Source of the DNA: Malurus cyaneus samueli
Taxonomy: Eukaryota > Chordata > Aves > Passeriformes > Maluridae
Assembly: GCA_009741485.1 (NCBI GenBank)
Contig: CM019220.1
Location: forward strand, 2,408,385 to 2,472,384
Length of the DNA stretch: 64,000 nucleotides
Reading direction: 5' to 3'
Both the position numbers and the translations under genes were made by a program. Below the pieces are notes generated by a model. It made no database searches. It saw only the letters and a program-made list of their open reading frames with translations, and had not been told where the DNA came from. Shown piece after piece: positions 34,501 to 47,774 of the stretch (positions are counted from its first letter, which is position 1; every line of letters begins with the position of its first letter).

Positions 34501-35428
34501 CAGAAGCGAGACTAGACACCAGGGATAAAATCCCTTTGATTTCACTGAGGCAAGGATTTTATTCCAGGAGTTTTGTCTCCACTTCTCCACTCTGTCTACT
34601 GTGCCCTGTGTATTCTGGGCTTTTGTTGTTACTTGATCCAAATCTTGGCTCATAGGGTTAAAGGAAAGTCTGACAGAGAGGCAGCAATGGTAGCGTTAAA
34701 GTGACACTGTAGTTATGGTTTTGTCAGCATTTCCATTATAAACTTCTGTTTGCAGCAATTATAAATCAACCATGAAAAAAAAAAAAAAAGAAAAAGAAAA
34801 GAAATCACTGTGAAGTAAAACTTGGCATACCAGAGTCCAGGAGGGAATTTTGAGCTTTTGGAAATAATGGCTTCTGATTACCATGGACAGGCATGACATG
34901 ATGTGCAAATATACACTCCACATTGCCCTGGAAAAAAATCAGAACAAGTGTCCCCACTTTGTCATGGCCAAGAGTGTGAGGAGAGAGGGTCTTCCTGACT
35001 TTTGGAAATCCGAGAAATATTTTATTATTCGCAGAAACTCCCGATTAATGCCCTTAACTGCTTCTTAATTTTTCCTGTTTACTTTGCATCATGCCATGTC
35101 AGAGAAGGACGATGGCTGGCTTTGGGGTTTGCAGTGGATCAGACAGTCAGCTGGTGTTGATCAGCACAGCTCCACCCAAGTCCAGTGAGGTGAGGTTTCC
35201 TTACCCCAACTCAGCCTGGCTCCGGATCGCATTTCTGCAGGAGGCGGCGGCATTTGCTGCCCATTTGGAGCACCAGCTAGTGTTTGTTTAACTTTGGAAC
35301 CCCGTTCTGCCATAGTGATTGAATTCCAGCAGCAGGATGGGCAGAAGTTCACTTGAAAGTGGTTTTTTGCTTACTTTTAAGTCATCTTGTGCTCATATTT
35401 GTGTTGTGTTCCCGGCTTTCTTCTGCAG
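31507..35428. other. Intergenic, possible conserved elements
   Basis: No supported gene. The interval 32,370-32,720 (TGTATGAATATTGATAATGA, then GAATATGCTAATGTTTATTT) is repeat-free with several ATTA and octamer-like motifs. T-rich runs occur at about 33,430 and 33,870-33,906. Confidence 0.4.
34440..34535 (-). mobile_element. Possible MIR-type SINE remnant
   Basis: TTTGCAGAGGATAAATTTAT, AAATTGCACAGCAAGTGTCT, GGCAGAAGCGAGACTAGACA and CCAGGGATAAAATCC match the order of a reversed MIR with part of the middle lost. Confidence 0.58.
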
Positions 35429-35552
35429 CCATGGAGCAGGTGGTGCTCAGCCAATTTACAGCTGTCAGGCCTGTCCAAGAGGCTGCAGCTACCACCTACC
35501 CTGCACTCAAATGTGATTTTGCACGATGAAGCTGAGTCACTGACCATTCCAG
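35429..35552 (+). other. Exon-like open segment (weak)
   Basis: A 124-nt open frame is bounded by a good acceptor (tttcttctgcag) and a donor (CCAG, then gtcaga). It reads 41 codons, starting PWSRWCSANLQLSGLSKRLQ, in phase 0 and ends in phase 1. It could join in frame to the GTDC1 penultimate exon, replacing the normal terminal exon. I do not recognise the peptide. Open segments with splice-like borders are expected by chance in 64 kb, so this is only a candidate. Confidence 0.15.
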
Positions 35553-38500
35553 GTCAGAGCTCTGGGCTGTCCCCAGGATGAGCTCCGTCCTGCATCGTCA
35601 CCGCTCATGAGTCAGGCGAAAGACGAGCTCTTGGCTCATCGGGGCAGCATTCCCCAGCAGCCGAGCTGGAACTCGAGTCCTCAGCTCTGAAATCAGCTTG
35701 GAAAATAATTACAGCGCCGTAGTAGCTTTGGCTTGGGGTAGTGCTGCTAATAACTGAGTGCTAAATGCGGAGCAGGAGCATCCCAGGGTCGGGTTACGGG
35801 GAGCAGGCGTCAAAACAAAGGTGCAGCAAACAGGAGGTAAATCACTGAGCTGAGAGCTGGGCTTGGGTGTGGGAAGGAGAAGCAGCAAAAACTCCTTGCT
35901 GGGGTTTTTTTAGATGTGACATTTCAGTGATGTACCAACAGAGGAAATTTTGCTTGCAGAATCCTGTGAGCAAAACACTTCTGAGAATGTATGTATACAA
36001 TTGTTTGAAAAAACACAGGGTTACTGACACAGATGCCAATTTGGTAGGGCATATGGAACATTTACACTTGCCTTTTCATTCTTTCTTGCTACAGCTGGTA
36101 CTGATTTAGTATGTGAAATTTTACTAGCAGGAGTGCTAATCAAGACAGAGATTTCTGTGAGGATTTAGTCATTTATGTGGAGGAAAACTATGGGTATCAT
36201 TAAAAAGTACAAGATCATCTATGAGAGGAACATTATCATTAGCAACCTAATTTTTAAAGCAAACAGAGGGAAAAAAAACTACTGTATCTCTTGAACAGCA
36301 GCAGCAAATGATGTTCTTGTAATACTCAGTCATGTCACCTCTCTAAGTTTGGGAGAAGAAAATTTGAAATTCATTTGAAAAAAAAAGGCAATAGATACTC
36401 CAAGTGTTTTTCCAACCAGTGTGATAGCCTGTTCTGCTACATCAAATGGATATGGCTGGGAATGGGATTAAATCCAAAAGCCACATCCAAATCCTGGATC
36501 TGTGTTTGAATCTGAGGCCTCCATTCAAACCTAACTCTGTGATGGGGCTGCCTTTCACCATCTTGGCATTTGAGAAGTGGCCAACATTATCCCACATCTA
36601 AAATCCAGAGTTTGTAAAAGTTCCCTTCTTTTTCTTTTTTTTCACAAATTGCAATCTGGGCCTGGAACGGAGACATTCAGATATTAAATACCCATTCTGG
36701 CCAATTTCTGATGGGACGAGAAACACTATATTCCACCAAGAAGGCAACGAGAGTACATTACTTACCCAAAGAGGTGATTTTTTTTTTTTTTTTGCATTAC
36801 ACACGGCATAAAAATTTATGCCCGGGTTTATCTGCCATTTCCTGCCAAGACTATTTCAGAGCAAAACAGCAACAGAATAGCTGCTGTGTGTTAAATATGT
36901 TGTACAGGTGGCCCAGTGATACGGGAGACCCGGGCAGTAAAAGCCGACATCTGCGGCCGGAGGTGGCCACGCGTGTGTTGGTCCCCACGGAGGATGACCA
37001 GCTGCCCATGCTCACACTCTGCCCTTGTGGGGAGATATGTGAGGGGCTCTGGAGTGTGCTCCCTGCCCTTCCCAGCTAGTTTTGGGGCTGTGAGGAAGCC
37101 CTGAGGTTTGCTGGCCAATATGCCCAGTGGATAAATATCTGCCTGCAACTACACGGGAATTCATCTCAGCTTCTCAGGGGTTGGCTTCACGTTGAGACTC
37201 CTGAATATCTGTGCAAGCTGCTCCACTTTGCCCCGTGACAGGCACTCTTTCCTGAGGCAAGATGACACTGAGGAGGGTTTGGAGAACGAAATCAAGGCAC
37301 CTTCATTTGTTAGTGGCATCCCAAGTGCCTCTCTTTTTGGAAAAAGCACTGAATTTTAGGCATATTCCCAAATATCACTGGATACAGTAGCTTTAGTGCA
37401 GTGCAGATGTGAGGAGCTTCCTTTGACCCCTACAGGTAATGGCTCTCTTGTGGTAAGTTCATAAATGCTGCAAGGCTATCTCACATATTTTTGGATCTAC
37501 CAGGGTTTAAACTTTCACAGGAGTCCCACTAAGTTGGAATTCAATCCCTTTTTTTCACTTTCACAACCCTAGATTCCAGCAGTTATGACTAAAAATTTCC
37601 TAAAGTTGCTGTTTTTCAGTATCCCGCTTAATTTTAATCACTGTTAGAAAAGCTGAAGGCTTATTGTCAAGCTAGAAAGAGCTACATGACTCCTGGAAAT
37701 GACAATGACAATTTTCACTTAAAAGGCTTTTTTCCCAAAATACTTACACCACTAAACACAGCATCTCCAGGGGGCAGGGAAATGGCCATCAGGCTAATTA
37801 GCTCAAAGCAAGCAAAACCATCAGGGAAACGGAAAAACAACGTTTATGTTGGCTTGAGCATCACTGCTTGCACTGAAACTGCGTGGATGTCTGTGAAAGC
37901 CATGCAGAGGTGCTTTATGGATTTATGGACTGTAGGAGTGGGTCAGCTCCTGTCTGATGGCATCAGGGCATCCCAGAACTGATGCCAGCAGCAGTGGAGC
38001 TCCTTTCTCCAAAAACCTCAAATGCTTGATTTGGATTATTACAGCTGCCCAAACTTCTTCCTAACATGGCCAGGTGAAAGAATCTAATAATGGGTTATGG
38101 CAGGAATATTGTAGGACTTGCCTCTGCCTCCCAGAAAGAAAAGGAAGTGAGTCATGGTGGAGATTTCACTGTTACCATCAATAAGAACGGTTACATCACC
38201 AAAAATGCGCAGTACGGCGGGCTGAAGTCTTAGACAGTTTGTGATGTTTAAACATCTTAAGCACTGTTGAGCGTTTTCTCTGCATTTCTTGATATGGCAC
38301 CGTGGTTTTATTTAAGCAATCCCGAAAATCGTGGCCAGCTGCACCATCTGCCAGAGATGATGCAGGATGGGTGCCTCCAGCATGTCAGCGCTCAGATGTC
38401 ATTTAAAAGGGAAATGCTTTCTGCACTGGGAAGAGGGCAGAGACAAAGAGCCCAGGCAGGCAGCAGGCTGTGCTAAGTGGAAAGAAGAATTGATACCTTT

Positions 38501-38560
38501 TCTAAGGCCTGACCTGAACATCTGAGTTCCTTCCCTTGGGGTTTCTCACCCCCAAATGTT
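35553..38560. other. Intergenic, no gene seen
   Basis: Mixed unique sequence with only short unsupported open frames. A 122-codon frame at 36711-37079 reads through a T-run and has no family resemblance. Confidence 0.45.
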
Positions 38561-38561
38561 C

Positions 38562-38632
38562 TATTTTTTTTTTTTTTTTTTTTAACGTGTGTGCGTGAGT
38601 GAGTGTGTGTGAGCGTGCGTGAGTGTGTGTGG
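38562..38632. repeat. T22 run plus (GT/GA)-rich repeat
   Basis: About 22 T are followed by an interrupted GTGTGAGT-type repeat (38587-38632) in which CG steps are interspersed. Confidence 0.9.
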
Positions 38633-38734
38633 TTGTTTTTCTCAGCACTCACACACCCGAAAAGGCTCTGAGAGATGAAGGCTCCTGTGCTGTGGAACAG
38701 GTGGCTCATCCAGGTCACAGAGCACGATGGTGGC

Positions 38735-38830
38735 CGTGACAGCCGAGTGTGGCACTCCCACCTCGGCGGGGACGCGCTCGGCGTTTAAAGGTCAGTCCCT
38801 CGCGGGTCCCCGGCGCGTTCCCGGCAGCAG
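38735..38830. promoter_or_regulatory. Small CpG-rich patch
   Basis: About 11 CpG in roughly 100 bases (CTCGGCGGGGACGCGCTCGG, GGGTCCCCGGCGCGTTCCCG). It is too short to call a CpG island. Function unknown. Confidence 0.35.
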
Positions 38831-41800
38831 GTGACCTCCGTGACTGCTCTCCCATCTCACACGTCCGCCTCATCAAGGAGCCAGGCTGCACCTTTACGAA
38901 ACTGTTTGCAGAAGAGCGAGGCGTGATCACAACTAAGCTGAAGGGTGTCATATTCACTTTACCGCCGACATGAGGACCAGTGGTTGAATATTCGATTACA
39001 TGTCAGTCACAGCACATTAGGCAATCTTCCAGTCTGCCAGCTTTGCCCTTCCCGGCTCCCAGCTAAGTGTCATCAGGAAAGAAGTGGCACTGTGAAGGCA
39101 GGAATTGGCTTGCTCTGGGAGCTTCAATCCCCATGAAAAATGTCCTCTCTTGCCATTTCTGTGGGTCTGTTCAGTCCCCCATTCTCTGGAGAGAGGAAGG
39201 TTGTTCGTGCCTCCTGACTGTGGATTCAACCCACTCATGGTGCAATTGCTGCTCAGTTTCATCTCTAGATCCAAAGGTATAAATGTGTTTAAAAGCAGCA
39301 AATGGTGTATTGAAAAATCCGGGAGCTGTCATTCCAACTACATTACCAAAAATATTCTGCTCTTTCAAATAAAGTGGCTATAAAAACATGTTGCTCTGAC
39401 CGAGTATTTTCTGGACTGTTTTGCTTGCAAATTACTTAGTGAAAATATGCTAGGAGTGGAAGTTAAGGACTGTGGACTATTTCCCACTTTGCTTAAGCCA
39501 GAAAAATCCCATCTCAGCTCCAAGAAGGAAACTACTTTCCAAAATGTCAGCTCATGCAGAAAGTCCTGGTTCAGCTGGAACGAGCTGCTCCGTTAGCACT
39601 CGCTGGTTTCTGGAATAATAAAAAGCCCTGTACACCCATGCTGGGAAAGGATAATGTGGGTAGATAATTCCTGTTTGGAATTGGCATTGGGGGCTTATTA
39701 TGGTTTTTGTTCAGCATCCTCCACCTGTTAGCAGCAGCCACGTGAGCAGCAAATGGGTGGCATTCCCACTTTGCATCTTCTGCCTCCTGTTTGGAGAGTT
39801 TCAAAGTGAATTTGAAATCAAAGGAGACAACGCTGCCGTGACTGGGTGGGACATTCATAAGCAGAACTTTAGCTTTGTCTGCTTTGATTTCACATTCACT
39901 TTGAGTGTTTTTGTGACAGGAGGTGCAGGCATCACAAGGCTCTCAGCAGCAGCATCACCGTTAACTTTTCGAGTGACCCTCACTATTTAGCTAGAGAGAC
40001 AATAAACTTATGGTGGGTGTCAATGGGAATAACCTTTATGATACTTCCAAAGCTTCAATTCTGTCCTCAGGCTCCACAACTCCAAGAAATACTTAGAGGG
40101 AGAGACTGCCTGTGGAGTGAAGAGCGCAGTGTGATGGATGGAACAATAAAAATGACACCGCTGGTAAAACTGAAAGTTTATGTGTTGTGCATGTGATTGA
40201 TGTCAGGGCGGGGACATCTGGACCTGTGTCCTGTTATGGGTGAGCAGCATGAGACCCTCCATGAGGTCCAGGGAGGTGAATTTGGCCTGTCTGGTGTCTG
40301 GTGTCAGAACACCTCTGTGAGGAATTATCTGCAAGGATTGAGGCCAGCTCTCAACAGTAAAGTGAGGTGGAAAGTGCAGGTTTCCATTTTGGGTTGCTCT
40401 CGGAGAAAATGGCTGTTTTCCCCCACTCCTCCTTGCCCACGTTTGAAAAGGGCACCCTCAGTGCTGACAGCAGAGCTGTTACAGACAGAAGGACTGGGCT
40501 GAGAGCAGCCAGGGAAGTGCACCTTACTCTTAAAAAGAAAGATGTGTCTTGACAGCTTGCCAAATGCCACATCTGCCTCTCTTTGCACCTCTGTGGGTGA
40601 AGCTGAACAGCAAGGTGGTGAAGATGAGTGAACTTAGCCATTAACTGTGTGAGATCCACTCTCTCCTTTTCTGCACGACAGCTGTAGGTAATTCCTGACT
40701 GGAAGGACCTCCCGAAAACCCCATCTGCAGCACCTGGGGGGAGGCACAGCTGTGAGCTCCCAGAGTGGGGCGAGGAGGCACCACACCACTAACACCTCAG
40801 ATGGGCTGGGAGCAGGGTGGGGAGCATGGGCACTGCTAAATGATTTTATTTTTTCCCCCCCCCCCAAATTGTGAGCTGTCTTTGCCATTGGAGCTTTTTC
40901 ATCTTTCCTGATGGCTCTCCGCTGGGGAACGCTGATGGGACCATGCAGCCAAGATGTCTTTTGAATTGTCTGCTTCTCAAGAGCTGAATCTGCCCCTCGG
41001 TTAACCAGGCAACTCAATCTCTGTTTACCTGATTATGTGGAAGGATTTGGAGTGCTGCATTTCTGTTTCCTACTCACAATAATGTAAATCATGACCTGCA
41101 GGTGTCTTGGTGGGAATATTTTGCCCGTGACACCGAGTCTGTGTTTTGCATGCGGCATATCGGCGTCGTGTAAATGTTATGAACAAGTTCTATTATCTTT
41201 GAAACCACAGAAACAACAACAGTTATAATTATAGTCTGAGGATGCTGTAGTGTTTCAAATGTGCCTGCAGTTAGTAGTGCTGTGATGAAAACACGGTGTG
41301 AGCCTGCAGCTTTTGCTGTGTCCAATGACATCATAATTGTGCTGTATTTCAGCTCAAACTTCTGTCCTGAAACAAACAGCTTGGGTGAAACCTCTTAGGT
41401 TTTCCTTCTCATTTCCCAAGATAGTCCCTGGACTGAAATAAGTTGAAGCAATGAATAAGATGGTGCCATTTTACAGGCTTTGTGTTGGGGTTTGCTGTGG
41501 ATAAGATGCAGGTAGTTTGTGTTGTAGGATTTGAAAAATGAATTAATGTTATTTAAAAGCTCCAAATGGGCATCTGTCTGCTGCTTGTTGGGCTGGGATC
41601 TTCTAGTCCTGGGGTATTTGACAGTCCTGTAATTTGTGATAATGGAATTACTGAAAAAAAAATTATCAGCAAAGACATGACATTATGAGTGTGCAAAACA
41701 GAGCATTTTCTTTCTGGAGCAAATCTGCTTTTAAGGGTGAAATACCTCAGGCACGTGTCCTTGAGCATGGCATTAAATGCGAATATACCTGAGCCTTTTC

Positions 41801-43987
41801 CTGAGTGGGAAGGCACAGCCACATCCCAGTGGCACCACTGTGCCATTCCAGGCTGGAAAGCTGTCCAGGCACCCATCCTCTCTGTGTCTCCATCTTCTTT
41901 AAAGCTGACTTCATGTCTGCTCATGCTCGCCCATAAAGTTCTGAAAAATATTTTACTTTTCTCATTTAAATTGTCTTAAAACACAAGGAGCTCTGCTGTA
42001 TCACACTCAGTAGATGCCCAGAGGTTTTTGCCTCTTCCTTCTGAGGAAGCCCAAGCACATCTCTGAGCCCATAGCCAGGGGTGTTCTGAACACTAGAAAC
42101 CACAGCAGCATCTAAAAATAACAGCACTGCAAAACCGGTGAAAGAATAAGGCAAGAATTTCCCAACAAATATCTAATTACTATATTAAAAATATTTCTTT
42201 CATGTAAGACTTAGCTTAACTAACTCTGTAAATTAAATGTGGCATCTTTCTAATGCTTCTCTGAGTCTCTGTGATTGTTTTCATTATTGTTACGATTGTA
42301 ACTGTTACTAGAATGAAATTATTTACACATAGAGCTAAATGATTATTTTCATTGCTATTCAGCTCCTGGCTGCGTGCAGCCACAAAAGGCCCTTCCTCCT
42401 CAAAACTGCAGGTTTCCCCATTTTTGGGGGTGGCTGGGATGTTATTTCCCCATTGTTTTGTGTGTTCTGGATGCATCAAGACATGTCAGGTGGAAAATGG
42501 CAGATGAGGGGTTCTTTGCCATCACAGCAGAGTGGAATGATTTGGGATTTTTTAGTGCATGGTGGGCACTCAGCCACTGCTCAGTCTGCCCACTGTGGGT
42601 ACCTTCTGAAGGGTTTTCAGCAGGTATCCTCCCATGGAAATCCTAACAAATCATCCCTCAGGGTGTGTCTCCATACAGGTTCCATGGTGTTCTAGAAGCC
42701 TATATCGAGTTTTAGGATTTTTTTTCCTATTTGTCTCCCCTTTTATTTGCCTTTGGTAAACCTGGAGTGCTGGTCCTTAGTGTGTAAGAGGAGTTTGGGG
42801 ATGCTGATCCTTCTTTCCCAGGAAAGGTTGTGCACAAGAACATGAATTTATGAACAAAAGACCATGGGCTGTGGGATTTATAAACAAGAAGGATGTGGGG
42901 AGGTGAATCACAGGGCAATTTTATTTAGAAAACATGGAAAAATGAACTAGAAACTCTCGAGTTACCTTTGGCTCCTTGGCAAGGCCAAATTAAAATTGGC
43001 AACCCTCTGTCTAGTAATATAAAATCATTAACATCTGCAGAGCTTCTGTTGGTAAATTTATGGAGCAGATTGAGTAAAACTGATGTAAAAATGGAGCAGG
43101 CTTTGGATATGAGCAATTTTCAAAGTAGATCCCCTTTCTGGGACTGGTCTGCAGCTTGTGCTGGTTTAGATAAACTTGCCTGGTTGACCTAGTTCAAATC
43201 CCAACCTGGATGCTCTTAAAACATTAAGAAAAAATTTATCCCCTATTTCCAGAGGTAAAACAAACTGATACAACCCCAATGTTAAAGTATTTACAAAAAA
43301 ATTATTAAGTGTTCTAAAAGCATTTCAGTTAAAAGAAAAATCACAGCTTAATGCAGGGAACTTTTGCTTAGACTGGGCCTTCATTTCCAAAATCTGTACA
43401 GTAATATGACACAATAGAGTGAGGTGCTGATTATGCCACAGATAATGTAGTTGTTAATGATCAAGTTAATGTTAAAAGCCATTACTGCTCATTGACATAA
43501 TTCTCAGAACATTATACTGGAGAAGTGCACCTTTTGTGTAGCAACAAAATGACAAAATTGAAATGTTAAAAGTTGAGTGCCTGAATAATAGCCTGTGAAA
43601 TCATTTAGACAAGATCATTGTTGTTGCTATTGTAAAAGAACCAGAGAGTGACAGAATGAGACAAAAAAAAGAGGGGGGAGGAAAGAAAAAAAAAAAACAA
43701 AACCCAAACCAGACACCAGAGTGTCTCTTTCCTGAAGGGAGATGTAAGATACAGAGGATTCCTGCTCCTCTGTTCTCTGTCTCTCAGTTTGGAGGGTCTT
43801 CACCAACAACAGAGCACCCTCCTCTGGCAGCTCGCCAAAAATGAACGCATGGAAGTGTCGGGATGGGGACGGGACCCCTGGAGTAGCATCGTCCCAACAC
43901 TGGGGTGGGAGGCTTTACCCGGCTCGGGGGAAGAATCTTTATTTTTGACTGCTTGCCAGAGAAATCTAGGACAGTAGCCCAGCGTTA

Positions 43988-43990
<3 letters not shown>
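38831..43990. other. Intergenic, possible conserved element
   Basis: No supported gene. The interval 41,030-41,345 (AATAATGTAAATCATGACCT, GCATGCGGCATATCGGCGTC) is repeat-free and compositionally unusual, so it is a candidate noncoding element. A C11 run is at 40855-40865. Confidence 0.4.

Positions 43991-44019
<29 letters not shown>
43991..44019. repeat. Poly(A) run, A29
   Basis: 29 consecutive A with no recognisable retroposon upstream. Confidence 0.95.
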
Positions 44020-44021
<2 letters not shown>

Positions 44022-44179
44022 AATTGGTGGGGAATGTTTTGCTGTTTTGCCCAGAAAGGGGGTCCTGTGCAATCACAGCCACTCGGTGTGGTGCAGGGAA
44101 TGGGCTGGGACCCTCTACCTTAAATCTGGAGGATTTAAGGTATCTTCAGCAAAGTCTCTGAGCCCTGTGCCACCCAGGG

Positions 44180-44545
44180 GCATCTCTGACTCTCCGGGCT
44201 TTAATAAACCCGAGAAAGAGCGCGGAGTTGTGGTAATGGGCTCACAACAGACACACCATTAAACGCCTGCAGTGGAGGGACACTTTACTGAGCAATATAC
44301 TGTACAACAAGCCTGTGTTAAAACATTGACCCACAACATTTGGTCCATAAAAAGAGTTACATTCGCAGGGACTCCTGGCAGTGATAGTTTTAATGCAGGG
44401 TCTGTGTCATGGTATAAAACAAATTACTTCCGACATTACAGCAAACGCTTAAAAAGCTCCATTGAAAACCTTTCTGTGCGAGGCAATGAGCTCAGAGTGC
44501 GAGTACCTGCGAGCGATGGTGGTTTCATTCCTGACCCATCCTAAA
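44180..44545. other. Repeat-free candidate noncoding element
   Basis: A complex sequence without repeats that holds a 90-codon open frame on the + strand (44272-44544). The frame has no known domain, and the local base mix (for example CCATTAAACGCCTGCAGTGG) looks more like a conserved noncoding element than a gene. Both readings remain possible. Confidence 0.3.
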
Positions 44546-47400
44546 TGATCTTTTTTTGTGCTGAAACACCCTTCAGCCCAGAGGCCAGTCCCTCCTTGCT
44601 ATCCTTGCAAAGTCGGGCAAATCGCTGTGAAAAAGGTATTGAAGGGCACTTCAGTGGATTACCTTTTCATCCCGGATTTTCCACAAACATAGTTTTCTGC
44701 TCTTCTAAAGGGTCACCTGTATCAATTGGACTTGGTTTGTTTAGCATCTCCCAGCACAAAGGTATCATAGAAATATCGTGCAGCTTTTTATGAAGCTGTT
44801 TGTTTTTATTAAGTTCTAGTAAAAGCGAATAAATTTGGAGGCAGGGGGGTTCAGTGTCATTTAATGCAGTTTATCCCCTTTTCTCCAGCATGAGCCAGTT
44901 CTGTCCATTCTTTGTTTTCAGGTGGGGAGGTTGAAATCTAAGAACACCCAAATCTCAAGCCCAGAGATTTCTCCCTCCAGGCTGTCAGCTTACCCTCCAG
45001 CCCTCACGGTTTTCTTGATTATTGTCCTCCTGTAAGCTCCCACGAAGCCATCCGGTGCATTCCCTGCCTCCAGTGGCTGTCTTTCTCAGGATATCTTACT
45101 ACAGGGTCTGCTACTCTTGGCACCCTCTTCCTGTGACCCCAGCCACTATTGAATTAAATCTCCTGCATGCTTTGGCTACGAATTGCAGCCTAAAGTCCAT
45201 AACTAAACTGTGCATGGTATTGGAATTCAGCAGGAGCTGGGGCCAGCGATTAGGGATGGTAGACCCTGCCACTTTATCTGTCATGACAGGAGGGAAATTT
45301 TAGGGAAGGAAAATTCCTGGCAGGTCACAGTTTGGAAGGAAGGTAGCACGAGTGTAGGGCTGCTGTTTCTGCTGTGCTCATTGCTGTAGTGTGAAGGGTT
45401 GTGCAATTCCTTAAGAAAAGTTGCAGTTCCTCGGAAGGGATTAAACCTTCTTCCACTGCCTCTTGTTGTGCAGATAGGGATTTCTTTCTTTATGATCTTC
45501 CCTCTGTTTTACTTTCGTCTGTTTTCAGGAAAGATAAAATCTGAACAAGAAAACCTTTCTTAAAATCATGAAAACTTATTAGAGAGGTGGATCTGTGCAG
45601 CTGGAGGTTTTCCACAAAGGTGTCTTCTCCTCTCAGGAACAGACTCTGTGCAGCTGACCTGCCTGGATGCAGCTGCTCCCGGGGATTGAGGAGAGCAGAT
45701 GGTGCCCGTGGGACTGGGGTTGGGACCCAAATGCAGGGCTGGTTGTGCAGAGCACAGGAGAGGTTATCAGTGAGGTGTTTGTGATGCTTCCCTGTAGCCC
45801 TCCAAAATATTTTTGTTGTGGTACCCTTCCGATGGACAGTGAGAAATTTTGACGCATCAATCGAGTGCAGGAATAAGAAGTTCAGTCTGCCCCAAGGACT
45901 GAAACCTGCACTAAATCTGGCTTATTTTGCCAGCTCTAGTTCACAAAGCAGCTTGGATGCAAGAACACGTACCCTCCCGTGCACCCTTAAACGAGCAGTA
46001 CTCAGTAAAAATGAAATTATTGCTCCTGCCACTTTTCCCGTTCTTGCCATTTCTTTCTTATCTAACTGTGAGCTGAGGCCAGCTGCTCTTCACCTAGATA
46101 TTTATTTCTCTTAGATACTAATCAGTCGAGTAATACCTGCAACTCATCAAGTGGAGCTGGGAGTTGTAAGAGCCCGACTGTCACCGAAGCTGCCGGTTCC
46201 CCCCTGCCCCTCTTGGTCTCATCTCTCTGCTGGATTAGAGACGAGATGCAGCTGATCCTGAGCAGAGCCAGCCGACTCTAATTCGGGAGAGATAAGGATA
46301 TTGTAACATTCAGGGGTCTATCCTGGAAAAATGCATGAATCTTGCTTTTTTTTTTTTTTTTCCCTCTGGCTCGGTTTTGAAAGGGCTCTCGGCAATTTAG
46401 ATGTAACTACTTATCCCTCAACTAGGGAAGCACCATGGTTTGGGTTAAAAAGCTGATTGGCAAAGTCCAGGGGTGTAGACAGAGGTTAGGGTGCTATCTC
46501 TTCCAGTAGCCTGCTTTTGGGTGGGGGGACCTCGTAATAAAGTGGTTAAAGTATAATGTGGAGAGAAATGGGTTTGTGAAACGCTGCTCAAGCTGGGGAA
46601 GTTTAGGGTGAGGGAGCAGATGATGTTTTGAAGATGTTGCAAAGGAAATTAAAGAGTCTGAGAAGTGTTGCACAGCTGTGCAAGGTGCAACTCAGGCAAT
46701 GCTGCAGACAAATATTAAATAATTGGAATATGCATCTTGTGTCAGATCCTGCACTCATTTTTCACCTCATGTGTATGCTTGGCTTGTCCATCTGGGAGCC
46801 CTCAAAATCTAGGTAAAAGATGATAGAGGACCACTAAATTGGTCACTTTCCCTCATCAGTTATCAGTTTCTTAAAATGTGTTTAGATTGGAAATATGAGA
46901 AATCATCCTACCTGTGCACACTGTTATCTACTTTATGCTTTGCCTTTTATTTTTATTGCTACTAAAAAGCCAAAATGTTTCCTTGAAAGAGAATAGTTCA
47001 AAAGAGCTGGGAATATTTCAAGGAAATATTTTAAGAACAGGGGAATATTTCAAGGAAATGAAACCCAGCCAAGATAAAGGAACTCCTCTTCTTCACCCTG
47101 CACACAAACCCCCTTGATTAGTATCAGCTTTAACCAAAAAAATGTCCCTTCTGACTGGAAGACCTGAGTCCCATGTGTCACCCCAGGAGAAATTTAGGTC
47201 TGAACCCAGGTTTTTATGGAGAAAGTGCTGATGCAGCTGCAGCACAGCAGAGCTTTATGAATGGGGTGTTGATAAGTGTTGTGAGCAGCCATCATATTGG
47301 AATTACAGTGCAAACCAGGCATGTGCACAGGTCACTGCTTTTTATGAACACATGTTCCCAGATCTTATGACAAATAGGAAAGTAGCCCACGTTGACCTTT
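44546..47400. other. Intergenic, no gene seen
   Basis: No supported gene. A 19-bp direct repeat (GGGAATATTTCAAGGAAAT) occurs at 47009-47027 and 47041-47059. A T run lies at about 46347-46361. Confidence 0.45.
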
Positions 47401-47774
47401 GGAGCCTGTTGCAAAGTCATTGCTGAGCTATTATTTGAGTAGCTTGAGGTAGAATAATGTTCAACTCAGCTTCCTGGAGCTGCATTTGAAATGCAATTAA
47501 TTGACTGCTGTTAGTTGTCAATTAACATTTATTATCAATTAGTTCATCAAATTGATTAGTTGGCAGGACCTTAAAGCCTAAATGCACTCCTTTCCATTAT
47601 AAATATGTCTATAAGAGTAAAAGCTACTCACTAATTGATGTCAAACTGAAATTGCTTGATTCAGAGCACATTGTTGTTTTTTTTTTTAAATCCATATTAA
47701 ATTAATTTTGCAGCAGATACATCAGGAGTACATTATTTTAAAACACTCTCTTTGGTGCATACGACTGTGTGTAC
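47400..47774. promoter_or_regulatory. Homeodomain-motif-rich AT element (candidate)
   Basis: Between about 47494 and 47560 there is a run of ATTA/TAAT cores (GCAATTAATTGAC, GTCAATTAACATTTATTATC, AATTAGTTCATCAAATTGAT). The area is free of simple repeats and transposons. Such clusters are typical of developmental enhancers, but no alignment was available to show conservation. Confidence 0.35.

Noticed and set aside
36711..37079. 122-codon + strand open frame
   Set aside because: It translates a T-run into a phenylalanine stretch and has no domain.
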